DNA of 64,000 bases. It comes from Taenia hydatigena (Eukaryota; Platyhelminthes; Cestoda; Cyclophyllidea; Taeniidae). The notes beneath the pieces are model-generated. The model saw only the letters and a program-made list of their open reading frames with translations, made no database searches and was not told where the DNA came from. Made by a program: the position numbers and the translations under genes. Positions 23,132-34,426 of the stretch are shown piece by piece (the first letter of the stretch is position 1; each line of letters opens with the position of its first letter). The DNA is taken from positions 15,334,396 to 15,398,395 of the forward strand of contig JADWOT020000004.1 of assembly GCA_036345935.2 (NCBI GenBank), in the 5' to 3' direction.

Positions 23132-23232
23132 TCAGTTCGTAACACAACTTCACACAAATCCTCCACACCACCAAATACAGCGATACTGTGCTACGTTGTA
23201 TGTCCCTTGACAAAACTTCGGCTTAGTTGACT

Positions 23233-23430
23233 ATGTCAATCGTCACCATAGAACTGAATTTAAGCTTGTGGTCAATCTTCATTTGGAGCTGTCAGCGCTA
23301 TAAGATGCAAGTACTTACTGATGTCATAAGTGCCATCATCGGCGGCATGAAAGACGGGAATGAGCTCCCACGGTACTTAGATGTGGGAATTTCTGGTGGC
23401 CACTCAACTCAAATCGTAAACTACACGTAA
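23233..23430 (+). other. Hypothetical 65-codon frame with a membrane segment
   Basis: ATG-started frame beginning with a hydrophobic stretch (VTIELNLSLWSIFIWSC), then AIIGGMKDGNELPRYL, to TAA at 23428-23430. Identical translation in the right arm (27681-27878, minus). No family recognised. Confidence 0.25.
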
Positions 23431-25504
23431 ATCATCCATGTGCGTGAAGACGCACAAGACTAAGTAAATGGTTGAGTATTTGCAGATTTCAGCACTGGTT
23501 GTTATCTATGAGCCATGTGATTAGTGGGCTGCCTTACATTGTGCTTCCCCTTCATGTAAACTTTGTTTTCCTTGCGTGCTCTTCCACCACATCGCATTTA
23601 GTCGCAGGCACGAATTATGAAACCGTATGATCGTCCAAATGTGTGGCTAGATTGTTTCAGTTTAGGCGCAAACAAATGTAGTTGTGCTGTTAATTCTGCG
23701 TGCAAAATTTTTATGATTCGAAATTTCCTTAAGTGTCCTTATATTAAATAAAAGCGTGCAAAACCAAATTCCCTAGTGCTTCTTCCTCCGGTTTGATATT
23801 TTCTCCAAAACAACATTGCTTAATGCCACATTTGATGAAGGGATCGCGTTCATAGAATCGACAGTGATCACATTCACAGCCCACACTCACAATATTTGGG
23901 CTCCATTTGGGTGGATGGGCAAAATAACCTTTACGTTAGCTGGACGTTTTGTCGGACCATGCAATAGGCCCTTTTGGATGCCAGCATTCATGAATGACGT
24001 GGTTCCATGAAAGCCCGCTTTACGTGCATGTGGTGGATTCCTGTGCTCAAACACATAAAATGCTGTGAAGTCGGCAGAATGAGTAACACTGATGAATGGT
24101 TTGCTCGCAAAACTAGCGTAGCATTTACCACCTTTGATCTTTGTAGGACAGAAAAAGTATCCTAAATAAGGTATGTTTAGCTCCTGAATTAAATACACTC
24201 ACGCGTTGAATAAAAGCCCGTGGATGAAATCAGGCTATTATAAGCAAAGTGGATACGAAAGTGCAAACTGACTCTGTCCTAGCGTTTGACTACTATCAGA
24301 AACTAGAATTAGCCATGCTTCCTCTTCCTGGTTCTTAGGATCGATAAAATTTCTGAATCACAGGCACTTCTTAGCAGAAAAAGCTTTTGAGGAAACAATC
24401 ATGAGAGTGTGGCCTGTAAGTTGTCATTCCGGTATTTGCACGATTCGAGTGTTTTGGAATGAACAAGCATTTTACCACTGTCCAAACGATGCCTTAAATA
24501 TTTTGCATAAATTTTATGAGTTCAGCAATCTTAGTTACAAAAAATTTGTGTTGCGACATCACAACAAAGTGTGATATTTACGAATCGATGACGGCTATGA
24601 TAGAGAGAATAAAACCCAGCAAATCATTCTTCGTTTGCATGACGATGTATGGGCTCATATTCACAATCTCACTCACTCACTCAGTAAATTAAGCGCTTAC
24701 TCACTAACCCATTATGCATGTACATCGGCAAGCACATAAATCAGTCAACATCAAAGGAGAGTTGCTGTCTGCTCATTGCTCTGGGTGGAGGTCCTCCAGA
24801 TGACAAACTCTCAACCACTTGAACGCCAGTTTGCAAAAAGCTTTCAATGGATGCTTGTAATAACGCTTTCATCATTCTATTCTATCGACAAATTCTCATG
24901 GATGCGTCTGGTCTTGGCGATAAAGTTTGAAAGGCGGACACTCAACTGTTAGGTGAAGCAAGGACTTAATCACTAGCCACTCTTTTTCTCTGAAACAGAA
25001 ACTTAAGCATTATAGGTGGTTATAGCTGTCATCTTATGGGAGGCCACCTCATGCAAAACAAAGCAGAATTTGACTACCCATTAACTTGTGCAGGCAAGGC
25101 TTGCAACACCATCATTGAATGGATGGATTCTTTTCCTCTCTCACTACAATACGTCCATTTAAGTGGGCACCTAGAAGTCGAGAGATATTGCAGTTGAGGA
25201 AGCTGCACAAGAGTAAAGCAAGCTGAATGCAATTTGGAATGTGAGTGGACAAATGTCTTTGCCAAGTGAAGAGACGCATAGACGCCTGAAGAAGAACCAT
25301 GTTAACGAAAAATATGAGGTATTTTGTGCCAGAATCGTGGCAGAGATCGCCAGTGGCATCCCAATCTTGACTGTTATTGTCAACAGTTCCAACTCTCTTT
25401 TTAACTAAAAGCCTATGCACGTAGGATTTTGAGCAACCGTGCTTCCCTCTATTTGTGTTTAAACAAAAACAGCAATTATCAATTGATAGATTCACATAGA
25501 GGTG

Positions 25505-25684
25505 ATGGCCCTTAGTTGTGGCTTGTTGTTGCTATTATTGCTTTTACTCTTTGGTAGTCAGATTCGGTCACTTTTGTATAGGTCTGGCATGGCCCAACTT
25601 CTTAGGCAGATGACGGGTAGCCATGTTCACCATCTGATAATCTCTGTGTCGGAACGTGTACGCATGATGGGGCAGCGCATATGA
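25505..25684 (+). other. Hypothetical signal-peptide-like frame in spacer
   Basis: 59 codons from ATG. Residues 1-18 have nine consecutive Leu flanked by a small residue and FGSQ, then a polar and basic remainder to TGA. It may be a secreted peptide or a first exon. The leucine run comes from a TTG/CTN-rich stretch, so low complexity could create it by chance. Confidence 0.2.
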
Positions 25685-26401
25685 AGCTTGGGTGTCAAAT
25701 TCAGGTTGCCCAAGACTTTGTAGTGGCAAAATAAAGAGCCACTTGTTTCCGGCAAAAAATGCTACTAATTTGGGCAGCATAAGGATGAAGTTCTGAATTA
25801 AATGAAAAATAGTTTGCGTTACGCATTACGTTTCGCCTATGTTGTTACCGCTAGATTGACATCGCTAATTTACACGTCCTTGTAACTAATGTTATTTACT
25901 TGTGCAAATAAAGGGGGCGCAGTCTCCTGATTATGTAAGAATGGACAGTGAGATGTGAGGCTTCAAAACCATCAGCTGCGTCTCAAACAGATGTAAGACT
26001 GTCGTATATGTCCACACCTTTGATGACCTATTCTAAACAAATATCTTATTTCTTTTTGCCTTATTTCGGACATATGCGTCTTTGATGTTGTAAATTTCCA
26101 TTAACCTCATTGGTAGCCACATACTACCAGTGTTGACTGCTATCTTAGCCGGCGGTTTTTACATTAAATCACAAAAAGAGCAGTCGACGATGACAATAGG
26201 AGACAGTGAAGCCCAACTTCAGACGTCCCTATGCAGGTGCATTTTGCGTGGGCTGGTTTCGCTTGCATAGAGTGGGTATTTCTTGTCACTTGTCCACACA
26301 TTTCTAATTTCTGTAGTCATGTATTTTTTTGCAAGACATGAAAATTAATAACCGAATGCCACACATGAAATGCTGTAGCTGATCACGTCATTTGCCATCG
26401 C

Positions 26402-26722
26402 ATGATCATATTTATATGTATCAAGGCTACCGAAATTGCGGGTCCATTGATATGCCGCTCCGATTCATCGGTAGCGATTGATAAAACCGCCTTTCTGATG
26501 TTAATAGTAACCCCACTGATCTGTGGGGCCTGTGCAACATTGTCCAATTTTACAAGAAATACACTTGCACGTACGTCTATAGGTACAAACACTCTATTCT
26601 ACCTAAAAATGCGTATTAAGCACCTTAATATAACAAGCACTTACTCAGTTAAAGCTTTAATATTACGAATCTGTTTAAACGAAATCGCGTTTCTTGTCAT
26701 CAATTGCTTGTATGTCCTCTGA
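26402..26722 (+). other. Hypothetical 106-codon frame in spacer
   Basis: ATG to stop with two hydrophobic stretches (TAFLMLIVTPLICGA and a C-terminal ILRICLNEIAFLVI). The antisense strand is open over 26383-26592 with no ATG start, so the sense of any coding is unclear. No domain recognised. Confidence 0.2.
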
Positions 26723-27680
26723 ATGGACGGCGATTGTAAAATGGGGTAAGAGACAAAGGCACTTGGTCTCGAGATTGGAAGGAATAAGCCAGAATAAGAG
26801 CTGTTCTGCGGTAATTTATGAAAAGCGTTTTAATTGCTATCCACTCGATATTATCAGCATAATCACTTCAAACATGATTGTGAGGATTTGAAAGTGAACT
26901 TATTAACTTGGAACTTGACTCTCCGCTATCAGGGCACATATTCGTTAAAGCCTGTTTACTTTTGTCATTAACCCTGTCATCGCCACCTTCCTAGTGCAAG
27001 GCGGTGAAAAATGAGAAAGTAATAGGCCATACCATTTGCACCGACCAGTGCTGAAGCAAATTTGAAGTTTACAAACAAAGAATTTCTTCCCGATTGATAG
27101 GATGACATAGCCAATATTCACCGGTCATTCAGATGACAAATGTAAAAACCTTACAAGACAAAGACGTCCAGCTAAAGTAAAGGTTATTTTGCCCATCCAC
27201 CCAAACGGGGCCCAAATGTTGTAAGTGTGGGCTGTGAATGTGATCACTGTCGATTCTATGAACGCGATCCCTTCATCAAATGTGGCATTAAGCAATGTTG
27301 TTTTGGAGAAAATATCAAACCGGTGGAAGAAGCACTAGGGAATTTGGTTTTGCACGCTTTTATTTAATATAAGGACACTTAAGGAAATTCCGATTCATAA
27401 AAATTTTGCACGCAGAATTAACAGCACAACTACATTTGTTTGCGCCTAAACTGAAACAATCTAGCCACACATTTGGACGATCATACGGTTTCATAATTCG
27501 TGCCTGCGACTAAATGCGATGTGGTGGAAGAGCACGCAAGGAAAACAAAGTTTACATGAAGAGGAAGCACAATGTAAGGCAGCCCACTAATCGCATGGCT
27601 CATAGATAACAACCAGTGCTGAAATCTGCAAATACTCAACCATTTACTTAGTCTTGTGCGTCTTCACGCACATGGATGAT

Positions 27681-27878
27681 TTACGTGTAGTTTACGATTT
27701 GAGTTGAGTGGCCACCAGAAATTCCCACATCTAAGTACCGTGGGAGCTCATTCCCGTCTTTCATGCCGCCGATGATGGCACTTATGACATCAGTAAGTAC
27801 TTGCATCTTATAGCGCTGACAGCTCCAAATGAAGATTGACCACAAGCTTAAATTCAGTTCTATGGTGACGATTGACAT
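27681..27878 (-). other. Right-arm copy of the 65-codon membrane-segment frame
   Basis: Mirror of 23233-23430 with the same translation. Confidence 0.25.
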
Positions 27879-27979
27879 AGTCAACTAAGCCGAAGTTTTG
27901 TCAAGGGGCATACAACGTAGCACAGTATCGCTGTATTTGGTGGTGTGGAGGATTTGTGTGAAGTTGTGCTACGAACTGA

Positions 27980-28213
27980 CAAAATTCGAGTCAATTCAGA
28001 GTTCATTTGGAAGTAGATATCACCCATTGCGCACATTGTAGGGGCGTGTTGGGGTCAGTGGTCAAAGCTGGGCTGAATTGTCCTCTGCTCTCGTTCAGCG
28101 GTGCTTATTTTGTGGGTCAGTGGAGACACTGCTCATTAGGATGTTGGATAACTGCGACAGTGCATGGCAACACACAGTGTGTAGTGATGACAAGTAAAGT
28201 AGGTAACAAGTGA
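27980..28213 (+). other. Cys-rich hypothetical exon upstream of copy 6, right arm
   Basis: Mirror of 22898-23131. It has six cysteines (HCAHC, NCPLL, HCSLGCW, QCVV), one more than the left arm. It lies just before the open block 28203-28586 and on the strand of the 4TM gene. Confidence 0.25.
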
Positions 28214-28586
28214 AAGTAAAGGACACGCAAACATTCAGAAAGGAGAGTGTAAAGACGGGAGATGTAGTCGAAGAGAAAGGAGGAAGTGGAATGCTGAAGA
28301 TGTTGCAAAGACAGTCGTGCGTCGGACGGTGGCGTTGCCGATTGCAGTAAAGCTTCGTGAGCATGAGAAATCAGACACCGTGTCCCATGCAATTTTAAAC
28401 GAAAAGGAAGTGTGGCTAGTACCACTTAAATCAGTCGTGAAGATGAGCGTGCGATTGGAAGGATCTATCTCAGGTTGTGCACAAGACCATATTTGCCGGT
28501 TTCCTGGTACGGTTTGCGGAAGCGGATACAGTGTTTGGCGACGATTCAGTCGCTCTAATGCTAGTGAAAGATGTCTAAGGATCTGA
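28203..28586 (+). other. Open block upstream of 4TM copy 6, right arm
   Basis: 127 open codons. Mirror of 22525-22908 with the same translation over the part compared. It ends about 400 bp before the 4TM gene's ATG. Confidence 0.3.
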
Positions 28587-28912
28587 GGCTGTTTGTAAAG
28601 TCGTTGTGCTGCGGAAATGATGATGAAGGAACTGAAAACGCAAGGAGCTAACGTTTAGGGGCTCAAAACACAAGAATCGCCAAGCTGGATTAAAATATGC
28701 ACTGGAACACTGCATTGAACAAGATGACTGTATTAGGAACGACCCATCTCAGGCATAGCAACAGACGATTGGCTCATTTTTGGCGCTTATAATGAGTTTT
28801 CCACTCACAGCATGCTTTTATTGATAAAGTACGTTGGTTCAATGTGTGTGTGTGTAATTATGTCTAACATTAGAGTGTATTCACTTGACACCCACTCAAA
28901 TGTCATGGTGCA

Positions 28913-28918
28913 TATAAA
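28913..28918 (+). promoter_or_regulatory. TATA box of 4TM copy 6, right arm
   Basis: TATAAA in gcatataaatgtggca, 66 bp before the ATG at 28984, preceded by the family's cacccactcaaatg-type text. The strongest promoter candidate, because the gene behind it is intact. Confidence 0.65.
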
Positions 28919-28983
28919 TGTGGCAGGTGTGGGTCACCCAATTCACAACATCAGTGCAGAAGATCGGTGTAAGTCCAATCGAC

Positions 28984-29403
28984 ATGGGTGTGTACGTAGG
29001 GGAGGCGATTATACTCTACGGTGTTGCAGCGCTCAACATATTTGCCTTCTGCTACGATGGGTGGACATGTGGACAGCTCTGCTCACAGCTCTGCCTCGAG
29101 TCACACGAGATGGTTGTAGTGGTGAGCTTACTTGCAATTGCCCTTTCGCTCTCCATCGTTGCGGCTATTTTGCAGACCGTAGCCGCGTGCATTGATCCCG
29201 ACTCCAGCGTGTCGTGGGGACTCAGTGTGAGCTTGAAGGTGCTGGCATGCCTTGTGGCGTTTTCGGATGTGCTCGCAATCTCCTACCACTACTGTCAGCT
29301 CACGAAGCCCCTGTGGAACCACATCGCTGCTGGTGTGTGTGCGGGACTGGCCTTGGCGGTCGCCATCACCAAACTCAGCTATGGCTACAGTTGTGACTAC
29401 TAA
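28984..29403 (+). CDS. 4TM small membrane protein, copy 6, right arm (intact)
   Basis: 139 residues, the best-preserved member of its subtype. Segments: about 5-24 (VGEAIILYGVAALNIFAF), outer loop GWTCGQLCSQLCLESHE with three Cys, about 43-67 (VVVVSLLAIALSLSIVAAI), polar loop CIDPDSSVSW, about 80-102 (SLKVLACLVAFSDVLAI), then LTKPLWNHI leading into the fourth segment (AGVCAGLALAVAI) and tail TKLSYGYSCDY, stop TAA. The conserved ATG downstream of the TATA box is taken as start. A polyadenylation-like AATAGA lies 61 bp after the stop. Function unknown. The membrane topology is inferred from hydropathy. The short size and single Cys-rich loop are only superficially claudin-like. Confidence 0.75.
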   Translation: MGVYVGEAIILYGVAALNIFAFCYDGWTCGQLCSQLCLESHEMVVVVSLLAIALSLSIVAAILQTVAACIDPDSSVSWGLSVSLKVLACLVAFSDVLAISYHYCQLTKPLWNHIAAGVCAGLALAVAITKLSYGYSCDY

Positions 29404-29463
29404 TTCCTGCCTTTTCACATTCCTCCTTCTTTTCTTCCCAAGTGTACTTTCTTACTAGTTTTC

Positions 29464-29469
29464 AATAGA
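29464..29469 (+). terminator. Variant polyadenylation signal AATAGA after copy 6
   Basis: ttttcaatagattaat stands where the family consensus has ttttcaataaatca (4761 in copy 2). One-base variant of the canonical hexamer. Confidence 0.4.
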
Positions 29470-29482
29470 TTAATATCACTTT

Positions 29483-29490
29483 ATGGCAAT

Positions 29491-29550
<60 letters not shown>

Positions 29551-29995
29551 ATGTATGATGGACGTGATGCTGCGGCCTAGCCTACTGGAAGAGTGTGGGC
29601 GCCTATTTCTTAGCATCGGGGTGGTTATCATCGTTAGAGCCTTGACAATAATATTAGTCGCTTCAGAATATAAGTCTGTGGCCCCAATATTTCCTTACAA
29701 TCGGAGGGACTGCGAAATGGTTGATGGTCTTACTAGTTCTATCTGCTCCCCAGAGCATTCATGCAGATCTCCTAACATGAAAACCGCCTTCTCAGCAGTC
29801 GATTTTAAACGAATTAGTCGCAGCTCTCAAAGCACTTTGAAAAGCTTGCAACTTAAACCATTGACAACATTACAAATCGCGTATTATATCTTGTATAGGA
29901 GATTAGATGCCTTGGAGGCACAAGTAGAATGGCAGCATTCGTATTTGTCGGCAAATTTCTTAGTTATAGCCCACTACCTCGGGGTTCTAAGATAA
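29483..29995 (+). CDS. Hypothetical protein with poly-alanine tract
   Basis: The longest ATG frame in the window (170 codons). MAIP is followed by about 19 alanines from the (CTG)n run read as GCT. After that come a hydrophobic segment (LFLSIGVVIIVRALTIILVA), a polar middle with several Cys, and a second hydrophobic C-terminal part (SANFLVIAHYLGVL). It starts 79 bp after the 4TM stop on the same strand, so the run may equally lie in that gene's 3' UTR. Coding origin is supported because a decayed block at about 30,869-31,090 aligns in the same codon frame (LGISLLVILKLLAI, VAP). The left arm lacks the first part. No family recognised. Confidence 0.35.
29493..29550. repeat. (CTG)19 trinucleotide repeat
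   Basis: About 58 bp of uninterrupted CTG, present in the right arm only because the matching left-arm segment is deleted. It is either a poly-alanine coding tract or a 3' UTR repeat of the 4TM gene. Confidence 0.9.
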
Positions 29996-30344
29996 TGAAA
30001 GTAATACTTAGCCTACTTATTCGTTCATCGAGATGATTTGCGGGATCCCAAAATGATAATCGGAGAGAAGGGGTCGCTTCAACTGCTTGACAGTGGCTGT
30101 CGCATTGTGTGTTGGCAACTTATAGCAAGTGTGACACAGGAGAATAAGCTTGACCGAAATCCGTGGTGTCGAAATTGGCTCAGACGAAATCGGAGGAGAG
30201 AAATATACGACCGTTAGCGCCTCTTGTGCTGCAAAGCGTAATGCTGAATTGTAAAAGCTAGAAGTTTGCGGTGAGGAGCGCAAAGTAGAGCCATAGAGTA
30301 GTTAACATTTAGTTGCGTACATAATTCCCTTTCTGTGTGGTAAT
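29996..30344. other. Between poly-alanine ORF and 4TM fragment
   Basis: Mirror of about 21263-21610. An 88-codon minus-strand frame (30017-30283) has no domain support. Confidence 0.35.
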
Positions 30345-30487
30345 TCGTACCTTGTGGCGATTCTGGGTGTGTTTGTCATCAGCCACCACTACAGTCACTT
30401 CATGATACGCCTATGGAACCAGATCACTGCCGCTCTGCGTGCAAGTATGGCCTTGACTATTGTCATCACTAGTCCCAGTTATGTACA
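30345..30487 (+). pseudogene. 4TM family fragment, copy 5, right arm
   Basis: Mirror of 21120-21262: membrane segments 3 and 4 only. It is followed about 380 bp downstream by a relic of the poly-alanine ORF, so this looks like a decayed duplicate of the 28984-29995 gene pair. Confidence 0.7.
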
Positions 30488-30868
30488 CTGTTTCATCTGT
30501 TGCAACGAGTCGTTCTTAACCCATATCAACTCAAGTTTGTACTATACTCATGAGGAGGGTGTGTATGATGGGTGTGGAAGGAAAGTGTGAATGAATACCA
30601 AGGGTGGTCTCAAGAACCTTATCTCATACATCTGGCGCTAGTGAGCATAGTGTTGATGGCGTGAATTTCCGCGATGCATACCTCATGTGGGAGGTAAGCC
30701 TCGGTGTTTGGAAGCGAGCGCAGCCCAGCCGTTAATTGACACCAAAAATTTACCATCAGTTTTATTGCATTGCCCCACACTTTACCTACCTTATGGACTT
30801 TAATCACATATTACCTAATTTGCAGTCAATTCTAGTCATTGAGTTGGTGGATTAAGTACTATGACTAA

Positions 30869-31092
30869 ACCTGCTGCCAATTGGTGGTCACTATTTCTTG
30901 GCATCTCATTACTTGTTATCTTAAAACTCTTGGCAATAAGGTGGATTGCTTCCAGGCATGCAACTGTGGCTCCCAAAAATGCTATATAGGCAGGACCAAC
31001 GGCTGTGAATGATTGAGAATCTACCTAGTTTGCATTCACGAGAGGCTGCTAAAAGGACATATCAGGTTTGCATGCATGAATAGACTCCTCTA
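30869..31092 (+). pseudogene. Relic of the poly-alanine ORF
   Basis: The frame SLFLGISLLVILKLLAI, then RWIASRHATVAPKNAI followed by TAG, aligns codon by codon with about 29,606-29,695 of the ORF at 29483. Further stops follow. No poly-alanine tract is present. Mirror at about 20515-20738. Confidence 0.45.
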
Positions 31093-31412
31093 ACAAGAAA
31101 CGCCTTTCGTCCCATGCTGATTATTCTATGATCAATGCAACACCTTTTAATTTACATTTTCTCTGCACATCATGCAGCTTTGTGTTACAACACACTAAAA
31201 GCGGTGGAATAGAATGCGTGTCTGTGATTGCATTAAGCAGAACAGATTAAGTTTAACTGATATTTTATGTGGCGTAATCAGCTTAGAGAGATGCACACTT
31301 AAGAAATCTACACTCTAATTTCGCCTCTCTTGCTGAACGATGCGAGGATGGATTGTTGAGTTTGGAAGTGTGCGGGTGGATCGCATGGATTCTGTCGACG
31401 ACCCTTGATAAC

Positions 31413-31562
31413 TCAACACATTCTACTGACTAACCGTAAGTAGGAAGACAGGCACCAGCTAACAATGGTGTTGAGGATGAAGGTGTTGAGCCTGCTGTAG
31501 GGATCCTCATAGTCGTGGTGAAAAAGCAAGAGTGTGGAAGTGACGGTGCACAAATTGCGCAT
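31413..31562 (-). other. Right-arm copy of the 49-codon hydrophobic frame
   Basis: Mirror of 20045-20194 with the same translation. Confidence 0.2.
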
Positions 31563-32695
31563 TGTTTTGTGGCCCAGATCACCTTGTTGAGGAACTCAAC
31601 AGTAGCATGATGGTGCTGTGGTGCAGAGCATTGTGCGTTGACACAAACAAACCATCGACATTGCTACGGCAAACCACAATTACGAAGTTACCTTTTCATG
31701 TAGTGCATGGAATTCACGTGTTTTTAACGAGTGTCAACCGCATTAGGCGTGTACTCTTGATGAATTTGTATTGACTAAATGCGCCAAAACCTGGGCATCC
31801 GGTGGGTAGTGTGGGCGTTTACTTCAAGCGTGATTATTTGGTCCAGGAGGCAGTGCCACCAGCCTGTCCACTTGGCCATTTCTAACAAGCGTTTAGGTTT
31901 CCGTGCAATGTTTGGTAGCGTAAATAATGGATTGGACGACGATTCACAGATCCTTTATTTCTGAATTTCCTGATGTTTTACCGCGCGGTTGTATCGGGAG
32001 TATCAGATATTGTCTTTTGAAGGACAGCACACATTTAAAGTTTTCTTCACAACAGAGTAAAATTTTACTGCTAATATTCAGGTTAATCACCAAAAAAGTG
32101 TGTCAAGTGCTGTAAGGGACTTTTTTGGAGGAAGAATGTCAACATTTTGTAGCGCAAGTCAAAGCGCGTGAAGAGTTGGTGTGGTTAAGTTCGTACACAA
32201 ATATCGCACATTCTAGCATAATCCTGCCGCCACAAATTGTATGGTGGATGGTATGATTTGTACTAAACGGGATGGAATTTGTCATCGATAAGACTGGTGC
32301 AAAATGATCGCGAAGTCATTTGATTTGAAGCATCTGGTCTAAATCAGGTGAAACACACGCAATGTTCTACATCGCATGCATTGTACACCTGTGGCTTCAC
32401 AAGGTATTGCAAAAAGTGGAATTAAATACACGCGTGTAAACATGTGTGACTTAAGAGAACAAGTTCAACAACACGTTGTCACGAGAGATGAGATGGAGGA
32501 TACTATGACACGCGATGGGAGGCATGCCCGGGACGGCGGATTTGTGGGCATTTCCATTCAGCACCAATTACGTTGTGATGGCTGACGCAGGTTGTCTGAC
32601 GAAAGGGAGAACCGAAGCCGACGACTGAAAGAGGAGCATTACCATGTAATACTTTTGCTGTTTGCATAACGCCCGGCTTTGTTTAAGGGCCGCTT
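31563..32695. other. No recognised gene
   Basis: Mirror of 18912-20044; only 61-70-codon frames without domains. Confidence 0.35.
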
Positions 32696-32944
32696 TTATG
32701 TCGATGCTTGTAGGAGGGCAATCCTAATCGTGAAAGCTTTATGCGCACAATTTCCTTTCATGGGCCAAGTAATTGCCATAACCCCTTCTACCACGTTTAT
32801 CAACATTTCGCCTACGTGAGAGTTAAAACCGTGTGATCTAAAACTTGTTGACAGCCATCGTGTCTGCGAGTCGCGCCGCACTACTAAGTCCGTCTGGAAG
32901 AATGTCGTATTGCCTATTCGATGCTCGCTGCATTGCTTCTTCAT
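32696..32944 (-). other. Right-arm copy of the 82-codon frame
   Basis: Mirror of 18663-18911 with identical translation. Confidence 0.2.
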
Positions 32945-34426
32945 TCACTGTCCGTCTTAGCGATATACAGAAGCTCACGCGCCGTCGAGGTTGTGTTGCT
33001 TCTGGGTAGAATCTTACTAACCAATTTGAATGAGTTGTGCTCCTTCTCGTGTTTGACTTAGTAGAACATCAAGAAATCGTATACGGTTCTGCTTATGACC
33101 AATTCCTGATAACTGTTACCTTTCGAACCCATCTGAAAGGACATTAATTCAAAGAGTTAGTTCCACATTTCGCAAAACTTGTAGGTCCAGCTCATTACTT
33201 GTGCCTGATCTATTATTTTGCTGAGCACATATGAATGTAGGGAGTGATTTATTTTAATTGTATCTGTTGTAACTTTATATTACGACCAGATAATGCTTCC
33301 AGCAGACCATACATTTTAAAACCACTTCGATAACTCTTAGTAGGCATGACTTTTGGAATCGATCTTAAATTTGCTAGCTGTCTAGCCTGTATATTTTTGG
33401 AAGGGATATAGAAGTGCAATCAGCCTTACACCCATTGGTGAATCCTGCATTGAATTGTGCAGTTTTCTTCCATCAAGTCATCCACAAAGCAGGTTAGGTG
33501 TGAGAGGCCTAAATAAAGTCGTGCTGAGCAAATGCATGCTTTACTTAGCCAAGATAACATATGAAGTTGTAGGGACTAATGAATTTACTCATTAACAAAT
33601 AACTTGAGTTTATTTCTTGTCACGCTTTGGCAGCAGCTTTAAGCTCCTCATTGACGGAAGGATCCAAAATGCTGCACATAAGTGTGGAAACCAGCCGTCT
33701 TATAGTACAACACTGTTAAAGCGTAACATCTCTAAACAACGCCTCTTGTCAGTGAGTGAGAGTGTCGGCTGTATCATTCTCATCCCTGCCTAATGCGTGT
33801 ACGGTAGTGAAATTGGAAGGACCGATCATTTTGCCAGAGGCTTCAACACATCCATTGAGGGAGTCTAAAAGTTGCGAGTGATTCGAGTTTTTGGCTGCAG
33901 GCGAGTGCTACAAGCATTCAAAGTGGTAATGTGATTAGGGAGGTAAGGATGCAAATGTAGATGAGCAAACCCTTTTTAAATCGTTCTACGGTGTAGAAAT
34001 GGAGAGAAAAGCAGTATGAAAATGCAGAGCGCAGTATTTTGCACTAAAGCTAAAGCAGCACAGGATGTCCGAGGCTGGTTCACTGGTGCTGCTCTTTCCT
34101 CTTCTTTTCCTCCCAGATTGAGGCAAATGTTTAATTTATATAAGTCTTTGTACAGACATTAATGCACTTTTCTTCTGGCTGCTTAAAAGCTGTGTTCGAA
34201 CAAGAATTCTCTTTCTGTGAAGCCCAAAACATCATGTCCTAGGACATCCAAGTCCATGCATACTTCCCATCCGAAACAAGCGAATGCGTTAAGAGCTATT
34301 CCTTTGCTCGCATGATAGCGATCTTACAAGGCCATTAGTATGCATCGCCTAGTTTTAATGCAAGATTTGTCAGTAATTTTGAGCCTACATTGTCCTTCAT
34401 GTGAAAACATCATGGAAAACCAATAA
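32945..34426. other. No gene seen
   Basis: Mirror of 17181-18662; nothing recognisable. Confidence 0.4.

Larger units (their letters stand above)
5870..23953 (+). repeat. Left arm of an 18-kb inverted duplication
   Basis: This arm is the reverse complement of 27158-45793. Mirror positions add up to 51,662 near the outer end (6.2 kb with 45.4 kb), about 51,605 through the middle and 51,111 near the spacer. The shifts come from a 25-bp insertion near 44.4 kb, small indels, and a roughly 0.5-kb segment present only in the right arm. Open frames between 14 and 21.3 kb translate identically in the two arms, while those between 9.5 and 12.5 kb show substitutions and frameshifts. The outer limit is set by the N gap, not by a natural end. 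Confidence 0.95.
23954..27157. other. Unique spacer of the palindrome
   Basis: 3.2 kb present once in the window. The arms stop matching just after tggacgt (left 23,953; right about 27,158). Two frames stand out. One has 59 codons from ATG 25505 with a poly-leucine leader (ALSCGLLLLLLLLLFGSQ). The other has 106 codons from ATG 26402-26722 with hydrophobic stretches, whose opposite strand is also open. Neither is recognised. No terminal repeats of a mobile element are visible at the spacer edges. Confidence 0.6.

Noticed and set aside
28812..29195. 127-codon frame over the promoter and 5' half of 4TM copy 6
   Set aside because: It runs through the TATA box and the GT microsatellite and is a different frame of the 4TM gene; its left-arm version differs by repeat length.
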